A DNA stretch of 64,000 nucleotides from Trigonopsis variabilis (lineage: Eukaryota > Ascomycota > Trigonopsidomycetes > Trigonopsidales > Trigonopsidaceae). The translations under genes were made by a program, and so were the position numbers. Positions 11,663 to 22,793 of the stretch are shown here, piece by piece. The notes under the pieces were generated by a model, which was not told the origin of the DNA, ran no database searches, and saw only the letters and a program-made list of their open reading frames with translations. Numbering within the stretch: the stretch's first letter is position 1; each line of letters starts with the position of its first letter. The stretch lies in contig PPXM03000010.1 in assembly GCA_003707065.3 (NCBI GenBank), positions 62,001 to 126,000 on the forward strand, given 5' to 3'.

Positions 11663-12406
11663 ATGACGAATTATAGGAATAATCTCAAATCGATTTACAG
11701 AAACCGAGGCGCAAAGCTTCTTTTTGGCTGTATCGTGATCTGGACTATTGTTTCTATCATCCAAAAGACTTTGTTGATCTTGCTTGTAGGCGATTTGGAT
11801 TATCCTCACATATACAAGTCGAGATTTGCGTCAATCATATTATCCAAGGATTGCCTGCGTCAAACCGAAGAAATCATGTCTTATTTTCCCGATAGTATGA
11901 TACTAGGAGACGAGTGCATAAAAGATCTGCCTAATCTATACCTATGGGATGACTCGAAAGCTTTAGATGGGTTTTCCGAACCGAATTGGATTTCTGCAGC
12001 TGACTACAGGTATAAAGAAAAATATGCCGATGCCTTGAGACTTTGCGCGGCCAGTGGAAAGATGTTGTGTTTATTATTAGAGGATGATATTACTTTTATA
12101 AACAAGCGTCCCCTTGTCATCCAACGTCTTGTTCAAAATACTTTTTCCTGGTTCTCTAACGATGACACAACATGGGACTGCTCAAAGAGAGGCATTGGTT
12201 GGTTCAAGACAGCTCACACTGGAAATAAGTCACAATGCAGGGTATTGCCTGCCGAAAAAGCGGGCTGTGTAGCCGAGAAAATACACTCTTTTGTTGCTCC
12301 TGCTGATTTAGCGTTAAGAGAAGCATCGAAGGCTTGTCATGTTAAGCAATCTAGATTTGTTCTAGTTCAGCATACTGGTGGTCAGTCTTTATTGGGCCAC
12401 TTATAA
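11663..12406 (+). CDS. PGAP4-like membrane glycosyltransferase (short form)
   Basis: An intronless 247-residue ORF. A membrane segment (about residues 18-42) sits near the N-terminus. Near residue 137 is CLLLEDDITF, which looks like the EDD metal-binding motif, and upstream of it is a KYADALRLCA helix as in PGAP4/TMEM246 enzymes. The end, VLVQHTGGQSLLGHL, resembles the LxQHxG C-terminal block of that family. PGAP4 adds GalNAc to GPI anchors in the Golgi, and fungal homologues are poorly studied. At 247 residues it is shorter than the roughly 400 of animal PGAP4, and the usual tandem hydrophobic pair between the motifs is not evident. It could instead be another GT-A fold enzyme. Confidence 0.5.
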   Translation: MTNYRNNLKSIYRNRGAKLLFGCIVIWTIVSIIQKTLLILLVGDLDYPHIYKSRFASIILSKDCLRQTEEIMSYFPDSMILGDECIKDLPNLYLWDDSKALDGFSEPNWISAADYRYKEKYADALRLCAASGKMLCLLLEDDITFINKRPLVIQRLVQNTFSWFSNDDTTWDCSKRGIGWFKTAHTGNKSQCRVLPAEKAGCVAEKIHSFVAPADLALREASKACHVKQSRFVLVQHTGGQSLLGHL

Positions 12407-12512
12407 AATCCCTTATTGGTGCATCTCGTTTTATGTTGTCGCGCTAATTGGTTTGATGGTTCTAGAACCACCGCTACGTGTTGATATAACGTCTGCAATT
12501 AAAAGACAAGCA

Positions 12513-13361
12513 TTAATTTCCCCAAAGCCAGTCAAATACCCGTAAACCTGATGCAAATATTACCAAAGGATCATATAAACTCCCCTCATCAGCATCTCTA
12601 TTTTGTTGTCTAGTTGACAAATGGCTTTCACCAACATTGAAATCGTACACGTCAAACCGGGCTCCAAAAACTTCGCTAGGTTCGCGTGACCCTGCTAGTC
12701 GCTGCCAGGTTACATTTCGATGATCCATTAGCTTTGTCATTGTATCAGCTTCTTTATCGGTTCTTGCTGCACAAGGTACTGCAGGTCTCTCATCAATAAT
12801 AGTCTCGTCTTCATCTGTAAGACGATCAACCCATCCAAAACCACTACCTTGCCGAGCAAGCTGTCCCATGGCGTTATCAACAACAGTCTCCTCGGTCTCT
12901 TCTCCGTGTTCATCCTCGGCGTCAGTAGCTCTTGAGAACGACGTTCGAGCAGATGAAAGCCATAGTTGACCTTTAGATTCCTGCAATTCCATTGCAAGCT
13001 TAGCCCCAGTTAGCGCAAAGGTAAGTTCATCCTCAACAACACTGTGCTCGTCCTCGTTCACCATCACCCTACCAAGATTAGGACTCGATATGGCTACCCG
13101 ATTCAAACGCTCTGCACCCCTGACATTTGCGTACCTTAATCCAGTCAGTAATTGTGTTGATCGACTAGCTCGTCTCAATGTCGGACTCGGCTTAGTGGAG
13201 TTATAAGTGAACACAGTCGAATATTCCCCACTTTTATCTGGATTCTTCATCTGACACGTACGTCTATATAGAACCGGCGCTTCTGCCGTAGGATCTTCAG
13301 TCAAAACTGCAAAGTCCACTAACTGACAGTCACTGTCGCGATAACTGTAGGTTGTGGTCAT
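12513..13361 (-). CDS. Hypothetical acidic protein
   Basis: From the ATG at 13361 this frame gives 282 residues (MTTTYSYRDSD...). The frame remains open another 25 codons upstream, so a longer N-terminus is possible. The middle is rich in Glu, Asp, Ser and Thr and likely disordered. The last 20 residues (PLVIFASGLRVFDWLWGN) are hydrophobic and could form a membrane-interacting helix. I recognise no family. Length and codon regularity favour a real gene over chance. It lies downstream of, and convergent with, the PGAP4-like gene. Confidence 0.65.
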   Translation of the reverse strand: MTTTYSYRDSDCQLVDFAVLTEDPTAEAPVLYRRTCQMKNPDKSGEYSTVFTYNSTKPSPTLRRASRSTQLLTGLRYANVRGAERLNRVAISSPNLGRVMVNEDEHSVVEDELTFALTGAKLAMELQESKGQLWLSSARTSFSRATDAEDEHGEETEETVVDNAMGQLARQGSGFGWVDRLTDEDETIIDERPAVPCAARTDKEADTMTKLMDHRNVTWQRLAGSREPSEVFGARFDVYDFNVGESHLSTRQQNRDADEGSLYDPLVIFASGLRVFDWLWGN

Positions 13362-14327
13362 TATGATATGTATCTCATCGCATAAGCTGATTTTATATTT
13401 TCTGGCCCCAGTAAAGTCCCAACTGCTACAGTACATCCCAACAAATCACACAACTTCGCAGACAAGACGACTTTCCTTGCTAGAACCGTCTAAAAGTCAA
13501 CTATCTATGAATGTAATACATGAAGTTTCTCTCACTAAATACCCAAAAATAATCTATCCTATTGTCTCAATGATATCTTGGTTTTCATAGAGAAAGAACG
13601 GAGACCTGGCATGGTTAACTCACGTGACTTATTCGCGATTATGCCAGTCTAGATTGAAGGCGAAATTGCGGGGTGACATACTCCTCGCTTTATTACGACT
13701 TGAAAGCTCTGGGGGCTGGTGAAAACATCAAGAGCCGAAGGGAAGTCAGTGTTTAGAACCTGATGACGTGGCTTATTTGATATTCGCGTACTACTTTTTT
13801 ACCACGTTTCGCAAACAAAGTCAGACCGGGCGCGAACTTACAAGAGGGTCGAAAGGAGGAGAGGTGCAATCATGATTGCCATTGCGCCGTAAGCGAATTT
13901 AGTAAACGGAGCAGAATAGTACAGAACAGAAAGACAAGAACCAAAAAAGCGAAAGGCACAAAAACACATGTACTTAGTCGTTTGCCTGTTATCTTCACCG
14001 GACGGCGCAGTGACGAATGCGCAAAAACTTCCCAGGAGGTTCTATCCTACCACTTAATCGTCCTGAATTTTCTCCGCTCTTCACAATGCAGTCTGATTAG
14101 CGTTCTGTGGAGTGATGAATAAGAAAACGTCTAACGTAATTACAATTGCCTAAGGTCGATGTATTCTATATTTTATCCTATGAGAGGTTCAGAGCGTTAG
14201 ATAAGCAAAGCCATTTCCATATATACTTCCTTGTCCAAAAAAGGAACCTCTCTAAATAGGCAGACTATAAGATACAAAGTATGATAATGGAAACGCATAC
14301 ACGACATTCACATCTATAAAGAAGAAA
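13362..14327. other. Intergenic region
   Basis: Nearly 1 kb upstream of the acidic hypothetical protein and downstream of the inositol kinase, both minus strand. A TGACGTGG (CRE-like) site lies near 13763. Otherwise nothing was recognised. Confidence 0.45.
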
Positions 14328-15305
14328 CTAATTCTTTAGAGAGGAGAATAATCGTCGAAGATTGTCAAGGCCTTCCAGGCAGTTTCTGTCAGGGCCACTA
14401 CCTTTAGCCCAGCGACTATGAGCAAAATCAATAAGCTTTACGGTGACAACATTAGTGACTTCATCCTCGGATACTGACGAACCAGTTAGGTCAGAGTGCT
14501 CGGGTCTGGCTAAAGATTCCTTCTGTAAAGTTTCGATAGCCTGCATCTTTGAGGCTTCTTCATCCTGAGTTTCTTCTGCTTGATCTTGCAAGAGTTTGCA
14601 ACGACGAAGAAATTCTAAATTATCGCTTTCAAAGATAAGCAAGATACTGCTTGAGAACATCCTCAGTTCTTGCTTGTCCAAGACACTAACAATCTCATCA
14701 AGGAAAACTAAAATCGACTCCAGAACTATTTCCCGATGTTTCTGCTCGAGATCACCACCAGACATATACTCGTTTAATGCACTCAAAACATTCCTGCTAT
14801 TGAATCGACGCCCATATTCCTTGCCATATACGATTTCCTCTTCATCTTTCCAGATCCTCATCCCTGCAATTCGAAAGCCTAGTGAACCTGAGGTTGTAGA
14901 GTTAGATACATTCTCTAGACGTTGCTGTTTCTCAATACTACTCTGATCATCCCAAAGCCTTCTCCCTAGTTTGATATCGGCTATGCAGGGTCTATAATAG
15001 CCACATAGTAAGTTCTCGAGCACCAACGCTTGTTCGGGAGCTTGGCCCTCATTTAGCTCGTTTTGGGCTTCTGCTTCTTCTTCTTCTCCTGTTTCTTTCT
15101 GGCTAGCACCTTTCAGACTCAACTGACCCAAGCACACAGGAATGATTTCCATCATCGGACTGTCTTGACATGAATCGTAGAATTCAATCTCTTGAATAGT
15201 GCAGGGTTTAATGATCACACTGCCATTGATATCTTGCATTACCCCTTCATGTCCTGCAACTTGACCTTTCAAAGGAATAAAACACGCCCCATCTGCTTCT
15301 GTCAT
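14328..15305 (-). CDS. arg82: Inositol polyphosphate multikinase (Arg82/IPMK type)
   Basis: A single-exon 325-residue protein. Family landmarks are QVAGHEG near the start, IIKPC, the substrate-binding PCIADIKLG (PxxxDxKxG) followed by RRLWDD, TSGSLGFRIAGM, and the IDFAHS metal-binding motif near the C-terminus with GLDNL behind it. In fungi Arg82 phosphorylates IP3 to IP4/IP5 in the nucleus and acts in arginine and phosphate gene control. An acidic insert (GEEEEAEAQNELNEG) follows the first lobe. The gene is divergent from asparagine synthetase with about 400 bases between. The start fits, because the first conserved block begins within 20 residues. Confidence 0.92.
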   Translation of the reverse strand: MTEADGACFIPLKGQVAGHEGVMQDINGSVIIKPCTIQEIEFYDSCQDSPMMEIIPVCLGQLSLKGASQKETGEEEEAEAQNELNEGQAPEQALVLENLLCGYYRPCIADIKLGRRLWDDQSSIEKQQRLENVSNSTTSGSLGFRIAGMRIWKDEEEIVYGKEYGRRFNSRNVLSALNEYMSGGDLEQKHREIVLESILVFLDEIVSVLDKQELRMFSSSILLIFESDNLEFLRRCKLLQDQAEETQDEEASKMQAIETLQKESLARPEHSDLTGSSVSEDEVTNVVTVKLIDFAHSRWAKGSGPDRNCLEGLDNLRRLFSSLKN

Positions 15306-15710
15306 ATAAGGTGTTGAGGAACGTGTCTGGAAATCACCTAGGTCGGCTTATGGGCTAAAAGCAACAGTAATTTCTTCTCGCTTACAATACCAGCGTGAAA
15401 TAGCTCTTAATTACAAAGGATGATTCGAATGGTTCGAAGGATTTCCTTTCACTATCACCAAACTGACAAGCTTTTTGAGTTGCTTCGGCTTACACCTTTC
15501 CAGGCTTATCACGCTATGGTGAGGTCTAATTAAAGCCTAAGAATGATCTTTTCCGTTAAACAAAAAAAAAAAAATACACCCAGTTTTTCTATTCATTTTC
15601 AAGTAATATAATTGCGTTAGTCACGTGAGTGCGGCCTTGCCCGGTGTTGCTGTCCGAAGTTTCTGTCAGTCATTTTTCTGCTTTAACCGATCCTCAGTAT
15701 CTCTCAAGAC
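15306..15710. promoter_or_regulatory. Divergent promoter of IPMK and asparagine synthetase
   Basis: About 400 bases between divergent start codons. It contains a 14-nt A run near 15561-15574, a typical nucleosome-excluding element of fungal promoters, and a TCACGTGA-type palindrome near 15621 that could bind bHLH factors. Confidence 0.45.
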
Positions 15711-17628
15711 ATGTGTGGAATCTTTGCAGCTCTTCACGTCGATGATGTGAAATCATTCAAACCTAAAGCTTTAGAATTATCGAAACTGTGAGTTTTTTCG
15801 GAGAGAAAGAATTTTATTGACTGATTGCAGGCAACGACATCGCGGTCCTGATTGGAGTAAGACATGAAACAAGGCAGGACTAACATGGATAGGTGGCAAC
15901 ATTATACTAAAAGATACTAGTAAGTTGAAGCTTTATTAGATGTTTCCGGTTCTAACTTCTCCAGTCTTATGTCATGAGCGTTTGGCTATCGTTGGCCTAG
16001 GTGAGTCATAGCGATCTTTTTGAGTTGTGCGACTCAAAATCTGTCCAAAGCTGCATGAAGCACTTAAGCTTACTTTAGACTCTGGAGCTCAACCTTTGAC
16101 CAATCAGGACGGGTCTATCGCTCTTGCTGTCAATGGTGAGATCTACAACCATGTTATTCTTCGGCATCAATTTCCAGATTATAAATTCAAGACCCAATCC
16201 GATTGTGAGGTGATCATTCCCCTCTATGAAAAGTATGGAGCTGATTGCGCCAAGTACTTGGATGGTATGTTCGCTTTCACTTTATATGATTCCAAAAATG
16301 ACCGATTGATCGCTTCTCGTGATCCTATCGGAATCACCTCGTTTTATTATGGAAAATCTACTAAATATGATGGGTCGACTTTCTTCTCTTCTGAGATGAA
16401 GTGTCTTGTTCCGATCTGCGACACAATTCGAACCTTTTTACCTGGTCATTTCTATGATTCACAAACCGGTAGACTAGAACGTTACTATAAACCTTCCTGG
16501 CTTATGGATTCTACCGTTCCTACTACTCCTGTTGATTATAAACTTATTCGAACTACACTCGAGGCTGCTGTTCGAAAGCGGCTCATGGCTGAAGTTCCTT
16601 ACGGTGTCTTACTATCTGGTGGATTAGACTCTTCTCTTATCGCTTCTATTGCTGCTAGAGAGACTGAAAAACTCAATGAGGCACAGGCTAAAGCTGGTGA
16701 GGTTGATGCTAATCATACCTTGACTGGTGTTGATGAAACGGGCAAGCTATCCGGCGCTGTTTGGCCTCGTCTGCATTCTTTCGCTATTGGTCTCCCCAAT
16801 GCTCCTGATCTTATCGCCGCACGGGATGTCGCCAAGCACATTGGTTCTGTCCACCACGAGCATACGTTCACTCTTGAGGAAGGCTTAGATGCTTTGTCGG
16901 ACGTCATATGGCATTTGGAAACATATGATGTTACCACTATTCGAGCTTCGACTCCCATGTATCTTCTGAGCCGCAAAATAAAGGCTCAAGGTGTCAAAAT
17001 GGTTCTTTCTGGTGAAGGCTCTGATGAGATTTTTGGAGGCTACCTTTACTTTGGGGCTGCTCCTAGTCCGGCTGCATTCTTCGAAGAGACGGTCAAGCGT
17101 GTTAAAAACTTGCATCTTTTCGACTGTTTGCGGGCTAACAAGTCCACCATGGCATGGGGTCTCGAAGCTCGTGTTCCTTTCTTGGATAAAGCTTTCCTTG
17201 AGTTAACTATGAATATTGACCCTGCTGATAAGATGATTACAAAAGACCATATTGAGAAATATATCTTACGAAAGGCTTTTGACACCACTGGTGAGCCTGA
17301 TGTCAAACCGTATCTGCCTGACAAGATCCTTTGGCGTCAAAAGGAGCAATTCTCTGATGGAGTCGGTTATTCGTGGATCGACTGCCTTAAAGATACTGCC
17401 GAACAGCAAATTTCGGACGCGCAGTTTACTAACCCCCCATCTCATTGGAAGGAAAATATCCCTACTACAAAAGAGGCTTATTTCTATAGGCTTATGTTCG
17501 ATAAGCACTTTCCTACAGTTGCCGCTGCCAGTACCGTTGAACGCTGGGTCCCCAAGGCCGAATGGGGGTGTGCTGAAGATCCATCTGGCCGATTTGTCAA
17601 GAGCCACGTGTCGTCGGTTGAACATTGA
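15711..17628 (+). CDS. asn1: Asparagine synthetase, glutamine-hydrolysing
   Basis: Five exons (15711-15787, 15831-15856, 15893-15919, 15965-16000, 16079-17628) with introns of 43, 36, 45 and 78 nt give 571 residues, the usual length. The N-terminus MCGIFAALH carries the catalytic Cys2 of the class II glutamine amidotransferase domain. Then come [27 protein letters not shown] and NGEIYNH. The synthetase domain has the ATP pyrophosphatase P-loop [13 protein letters not shown] and later [12 protein letters not shown]. All four introns fall in the first 370 bases, with micro-exons of 26, 27 and 36 nt. It makes asparagine from aspartate, ATP and glutamine in the cytosol. Confidence 0.97.
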
Positions 17629-17780
17629 GTGTATATAATTACGGACTGTTTCTGTAAATGTCGTGATAGTAAACTTTTTATACAAGTTGATTACTACATA
17701 GACCGACAGACATATACTTATAGCATGTATAGAACCGCTAGCTGAAAGATCTTGACGAAAGTTCACAGCGAGCGACGAGT

Positions 17781-18725
17781 TTAGAAAGATCCTAAAGGAT
17801 GAGGGATAGTTCGATGCATTCGTTGGACGATATTTAGATAAGAAGGCTCAGTATCCGGTGATACAAGTGAATGTCTGATAAAGAAATCGATAAGGACAAG
17901 AGCTGCATTAGGTTTGAACTCTCCCTTTTTGATAGCGCTTAGGATCTGATCAGGGGTCATCAATTGGAAACTCTCAACTTCTCCATCTGAAGGCTTGAGA
18001 GTAAAATCTGTTTGAACCTTCATGTCATAGATATACTCTATTTCAGGTTGATAGTAAGCATACACTTCATCAGATGGATGAAGATAAATATAAGACAAGA
18101 CGCCCACAGGTTTGATAAGATTAAGGGCTATATTTTGAGGAATTCCCGCCTCCTCTTCACTCTCCTTAATTATGGTCTTCCATACGCTCAAGCCGTTTGA
18201 AATCCCCCCAGCAACAGAGTTGTCAAGCATACCTGGGAAAGTCTGCTTAGAATACGATCTTCTAGGTACCCAAATTCTCAAATCCGAACCTGGAGAGCCA
18301 GAATAGACAGTCATATGAGCACCATAAGTAGTTACTCCAAACAGACAGGCAGCTGCTCTTTCAATAGTGAAATAAGCGACAGTATCAGGATAGAATACCG
18401 TATATTGTTCATTCCTGAATGATTTATCAAGGCCGAACAGCTTCAATCTTTTCCAAGCTACGATACACGAATTTATCTCACTGGTTCGAGATTCAAGAGT
18501 ATCTAATTGAGGACTGATTGTGACCCGGGCCGAAGTATGGTCAACTCGAAAAAGGTCTGGAGTTTTTTCCATGATTCTGACCACTGGAATAGGAATCATC
18601 CCGAGCGAAATATTCCCATTGTGAGGGTAAAAAAAATAAAAGTTTGATAAGATCTTTGTTTCGTATTGAGTGGTACCTTGATAAGGTGAAGAGTCCACTT
18701 TAGAGATCACATCTAACAAGGACAT
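17781..18725 (-). CDS. DUF4743/Nudix hydrolase
   Basis: Single-exon protein of 314 residues from the ATG at 18725 (MSLLDVISKVDSS). An in-frame ATG at 18761 is less likely because the family starts near the MSLLD block. The N-terminal half matches DUF4743, found before Nudix domains in fungal and plant enzymes and in the Nudix part of S. pombe Tnr3. The Nudix box reads GGISNGLSVWKTIIKE then SEEEAGIP, which keeps the metal-binding E and EE residues but departs from the canonical first Glu. The partner thiamine pyrophosphokinase domain of Tnr3 is absent. Relatives hydrolyse oxidised thiamine diphosphates. It is convergent with asparagine synthetase. Confidence 0.87.
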   Translation of the reverse strand: MSLLDVISKVDSSPYQGTTQYETKILSNFYFFYPHNGNISLGMIPIPVVRIMEKTPDLFRVDHTSARVTISPQLDTLESRTSEINSCIVAWKRLKLFGLDKSFRNEQYTVFYPDTVAYFTIERAAACLFGVTTYGAHMTVYSGSPGSDLRIWVPRRSYSKQTFPGMLDNSVAGGISNGLSVWKTIIKESEEEAGIPQNIALNLIKPVGVLSYIYLHPSDEVYAYYQPEIEYIYDMKVQTDFTLKPSDGEVESFQLMTPDQILSAIKKGEFKPNAALVLIDFFIRHSLVSPDTEPSYLNIVQRMHRTIPHPLGSF

Positions 18726-19073
18726 GGTACTCGCCACGTAGTGGATAACGACGGATGTCACATCTGCGCTCCGCGAGCTCCCTTAACAGAAGCGAAAAAA
18801 AGGTGATAGACGGTACGTAAATTACTTTATTTATTTTCTATCTATATCTCCATGTCACCGTTATTGTTGAAGCCGCAGCAATATTTTGATAATACAAGAT
18901 GAATGCACTCTTTAGCTCTTCTAAAGGATCTGCGTTTAAAAAATAAGCATCTTCAACGATTCAATTTCCTGCACTTTTGTCTAGCCGAGCAGCGCACGTT
19001 TTCCTTGCCTCGTCGCAAGCGACCTGTCGTACGACATTCTTCACTGTAAAATTGACTGAACGCAACTGAAACC
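18726..19073. promoter_or_regulatory. Divergent promoter of Nudix and MogA-MoeA genes
   Basis: About 350 bases between divergent starts. No specific motif is recognised beyond AT-rich tracts around 18820-18845. Confidence 0.4.
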
Positions 19074-20981
19074 ATGAAAGCTTGTCTGGTAGTTGTTTCA
19101 GACACATGTTTCAAAGATCCTTCACAAGATCGAGTGGAAAATGCTTTGAAGAATTTAATTGACGCCACATCTGGATTCAGTTTGGAAACGACGATCTTTG
19201 TGCCAGATGATGTTCATGCTATACAGAGGTCTTTACTAGATCTTGTTTCTGATAAGTACACATTAATTTTGACCAGTGGAGGGACTGGATTATCCAGCAA
19301 TGACCATACCCCTGAGGCTGTTATGAAAATAATTGAAAAGCCATGTCCAGGGATAGTCGAAGCGATGATATTAGAATCCTTGAAAATTACAAAATTGGCA
19401 ATGCTGTCTCGTCCAGTTGCGGGGATAACTAGTCAAAGTCTCATTATCACCTTACCAGGGTCTCCTAAAGGCGCTGCGGAGAATGTTCAAGCCATTTTAC
19501 CAGCCCTACCTCACGCCTGTAAATTGGTAAAAGGGGACAGTTCTCGAAAATTGCATGCATCTGAAGAGAAAGGAAGCTCGATCTTTGGAAATCAGGTGGC
19601 TTCTTCATGCGGCCATTGTGATGGTGATCATGGCCCCAAGAAACATGAGTTGGCACAACCGTCTATGCAAAACAACAAGCCTGCCGAGCGCAAAAGACAA
19701 TCGCCTTACCCTATGATAAGTGTTGACGAAGCCTTAAATAGGATAAGGAAAGCTATCCCACGCGGGCCAGTTGAGACGCGGTTGGTTAACTCTGACTTAG
19801 TCGGTTACATTGTTGCGGAAGATATCTACTCCCCTATGGATATCCCTCAGTATCCAACATCAATAGTCGACGGATATGCAGTAAGAGCCAGTGAAGGACC
19901 GGGTATATATCCAGTTTATACTGTTTCTCATGCTGATTCTGAGAAGCACCAAGATTTACTGAAAGTTCATACAATTGGTAGAGTAACTACCGGGGCAGTC
20001 GTGCCTAAAGGTGCAGATGCAGTAGTTATGGTTGAAGAGACTACGTTAATTGAGGAAAATGACCAAGGAGAAGAAGTTAAAGTAGAAATTCTGGCCAAAG
20101 GAGTTCGGTCCAATGACAACATAAGGACCGTCGCCAGTGATGTTCCTAAGGGATATTGTATCATTGAAAAGGGGACTCAGGTATCTTCCTCTGGAGGAGA
20201 AATTGGTCTTCTAGTTAGCGTTGGGATCCGATCGGTCAAGGTTTATAGGAAACCTGTAGTTGGAATTCTTTCTACTGGAGATGAAGTCCTAGATTTACAT
20301 CAACAGGATGAGCATAAATCATTAGGATATGCTCAAGTATGGGATACAAATAGGCTTTCCTTGATCACCGCGGTACGTGGTTGGGGTTTCGAGATTAGAG
20401 ACTGCAGTATTGCTAAAGATAGTGCTGTCGTATTAACAAAAACCCTGCAGCGATGCCTCCAGTCTTGCGACATTCTTATCACAACAGGCGGCGTATCCAT
20501 GGGTGAGTTAGATTTAATAAAACCCACGATAGAGAATAGTCTCGGGGGAAAAATTGTCTTTGGGAGAGTCGCAATGAAGCCGGGTAAGCCAACTACATTT
20601 GCTTCTTTGCCGAATAATAAATTCATCTTTGGCTTGCCAGGTAACCCAGCTTCTGCTTTGGTGACATTTCATATTTTTGTCCTCCCGGCTTTACGCCAAT
20701 ATAGCGGTGTCTCACCTGATCAAACGTCTATTCCAAAGATAAAGGCAAAAATATCTTCTGATATAAAACTTGATCCCCGTCCAGAATACCATCGGGTGTT
20801 GATTCAGTTCGACATGAGCGAATGTTGCTTCGTTGCACATAGTACAGGAGGACAAAGAAGCAGCCGCATTGGAAGCATGAAACAGGCTAACGGACTTCTC
20901 TGTCTACCCTCTTCAAATATGGGACAATCAAACGTAATGAAAGACTCTTTTGTGGAAGCTATGCTTATTTGTCCACTGTGA
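19074..20981 (+). CDS. cnxE: Molybdopterin adenylyl/molybdotransferase fusion (gephyrin/CnxE-like)
   Basis: Intronless, 635 residues. Residues 1-165 are a MogA (G) domain with VVSDTCF, the TSGGTGLSSNDHTPEA loop and ITLPGSPKGA. A short His/Cys-rich linker (CGHCDGDHGPKKHE) follows. Residues from about 216 to the end are MoeA (E) with SPMDIPQYPTSIVDGYA, RVTTGAVVPKGADAVVMVEE, TTGGVSMGELD, RVAMKPGKPTTFA and FGLPGNPASALVTF. G adenylylates molybdopterin and E inserts molybdate. The G-E order is that of gephyrin, whereas plant Cnx1 is E-G. Its presence implies that the organism makes molybdenum cofactor, for example for nitrate reductase or sulfite oxidase. None of those enzymes is in this window. 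Confidence 0.95.
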   Translation: MKACLVVVSDTCFKDPSQDRVENALKNLIDATSGFSLETTIFVPDDVHAIQRSLLDLVSDKYTLILTSGGTGLSSNDHTPEAVMKIIEKPCPGIVEAMILESLKITKLAMLSRPVAGITSQSLIITLPGSPKGAAENVQAILPALPHACKLVKGDSSRKLHASEEKGSSIFGNQVASSCGHCDGDHGPKKHELAQPSMQNNKPAERKRQSPYPMISVDEALNRIRKAIPRGPVETRLVNSDLVGYIVAEDIYSPMDIPQYPTSIVDGYAVRASEGPGIYPVYTVSHADSEKHQDLLKVHTIGRVTTGAVVPKGADAVVMVEETTLIEENDQGEEVKVEILAKGVRSNDNIRTVASDVPKGYCIIEKGTQVSSSGGEIGLLVSVGIRSVKVYRKPVVGILSTGDEVLDLHQQDEHKSLGYAQVWDTNRLSLITAVRGWGFEIRDCSIAKDSAVVLTKTLQRCLQSCDILITTGGVSMGELDLIKPTIENSLGGKIVFGRVAMKPGKPTTFASLPNNKFIFGLPGNPASALVTFHIFVLPALRQYSGVSPDQTSIPKIKAKISSDIKLDPRPEYHRVLIQFDMSECCFVAHSTGGQRSSRIGSMKQANGLLCLPSSNMGQSNVMKDSFVEAMLICPL

Positions 20982-22793
20982 TAATCACTCAAAGACATAT
21001 TCTGTATAGTGCAAAATAATTGTGTATGAATAAGACTGAGGCAACGAATCCCCGTTCGGTTGTTGCTTAGGAGACCGATGACATTACAAGCTTATAAGCC
21101 TGCTGGGCCGTGAAACCTCCCTAAAAAAAGTGATCAGATACAATATTTAAAGCTGGCTTGTAAACTAGTAACATCTTAGTCAACCAACAGCCTCGATGCT
21201 AGTGTTAACTGTTACTGCGAAGATTGCGTTACAGGACGTCACTTCAGCGTTATCGTTATATAATATTGGCCCAACAACCATGAACATGGACACTCCATTT
21301 GATGCTTTAAGCTGTTGGAAAGAATACTGAAATATAACAGGCGGGACAAGATTCATGTCTTATACCTTGAGGTGTGACATGTAAGTTCGTCTAAGTTGCC
21401 GATGTAAGCAAATGGACTAGCTTGAGTACTAGAGATGAGAGCCTCCTGACACGCACGCAGGCTTACTCACTCCCAAGTCCAGCGAGGGGATAATAAGCCA
21501 AGGCTAAAAATGAACCGGACTAATGCAGATGATGGCAATCAAATAATTACGCCAACCAATGCTAATATCGCCCAAAAATTATCAATGAAGCATGTTACTT
21601 CACTGCACAGATCCTCCAACTTCCTTAGAGTGACAAACGTGGGAGGGGTCTGCTTTTTTTATGAAAAAGAAATCTCTCTATGACTGCTGTTGACGTAAGA
21701 CCAATTGCTACAGACGTGTCATCATAGATAGGGGCTTTAATACCCCCATGAGACATTTAGGGTTCCCATTATCAGAATAGGCTGAACAGTTGGTATTTAT
21801 TGCTGCGAAAAGCATCCCCCAACTAACAAAACAAAATTTTCCACGTTCTCGAGCCAGATCAGAAGCTGCTGCCGGACAGTTAATAATGAGGAGTCTTACA
21901 TTTTAGACTTTTCCATCCGAGCTGCTCCTGGCTTATGTAAGCCAATAATAATTGAATTTAAGACATGACAACACTTCAGTTGCTTCAGGTTAGGACTCTG
22001 ATGATATGAAATCAGTGAATATCTTTGCAATTTGAACTTTCTTAAACAGTAGTCAATAGAAATAATCAGCTGTTATGTAGCTGCTAGTGACAATAATCAT
22101 ATATCTCAATCTCAGGATCGGCCGAAAATGGATTAAAGTTTCCGCTATGCTTTGTAATTATTATGGCATTCCAACTACCATATTTTGGGAGCTAAAGATT
22201 GTAAATATGTTTCAATCTGTACAGGTCTAAAGACAGATACCTTAATCTGAGCATTTGATACTGACTAAGCTCCTCGTGACTTTACTTATTCTAAAAAATG
22301 TATTTGGGGGAATGAATTTAATAGACCAGTGATGTAGTCTCTGGAAAATTTAGAAAAGCTTTTTTCACCGACCTTTCTAAGTTTCTCAGAAGAACAGGGA
22401 TAATTTTTATTCCTTGTGCACCCTACACATAGCAGTCAGATTATCTTTCTTTATGTATTAAGTGTTAATAGGGTAGGGGTTATCTTTTCGACAATCATAA
22501 ATATTAAAGCAAACAATTCCCTATCAAGGGGTGTCTGGGATATGGAGTGGGAGCCCGGGTAAAGATCCCTAATAGATAATGTTGATTGAATTAACTTCTT
22601 CGGGACAGTTCAATTCCGATCCCGACCGATACAATGGGACACTAGTAGACGTTATGACAATATAGCATTTGAATGATAGTCATGAAATATAGACATGAAG
22701 CCAAATTAGTCTGGCAAGTATACACCAAATACCTTCAGTGCATATGTAATGAACTGAGAGTTTGTCAGAGACATCAAATATGAGAAGGAATTC

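Noticed and set aside
22600-22640. T-arm-like GACAGTTCAATTCCGATCCC as a tRNA
   Set aside because: No acceptor stem, D arm or anticodon arm can be built around it.
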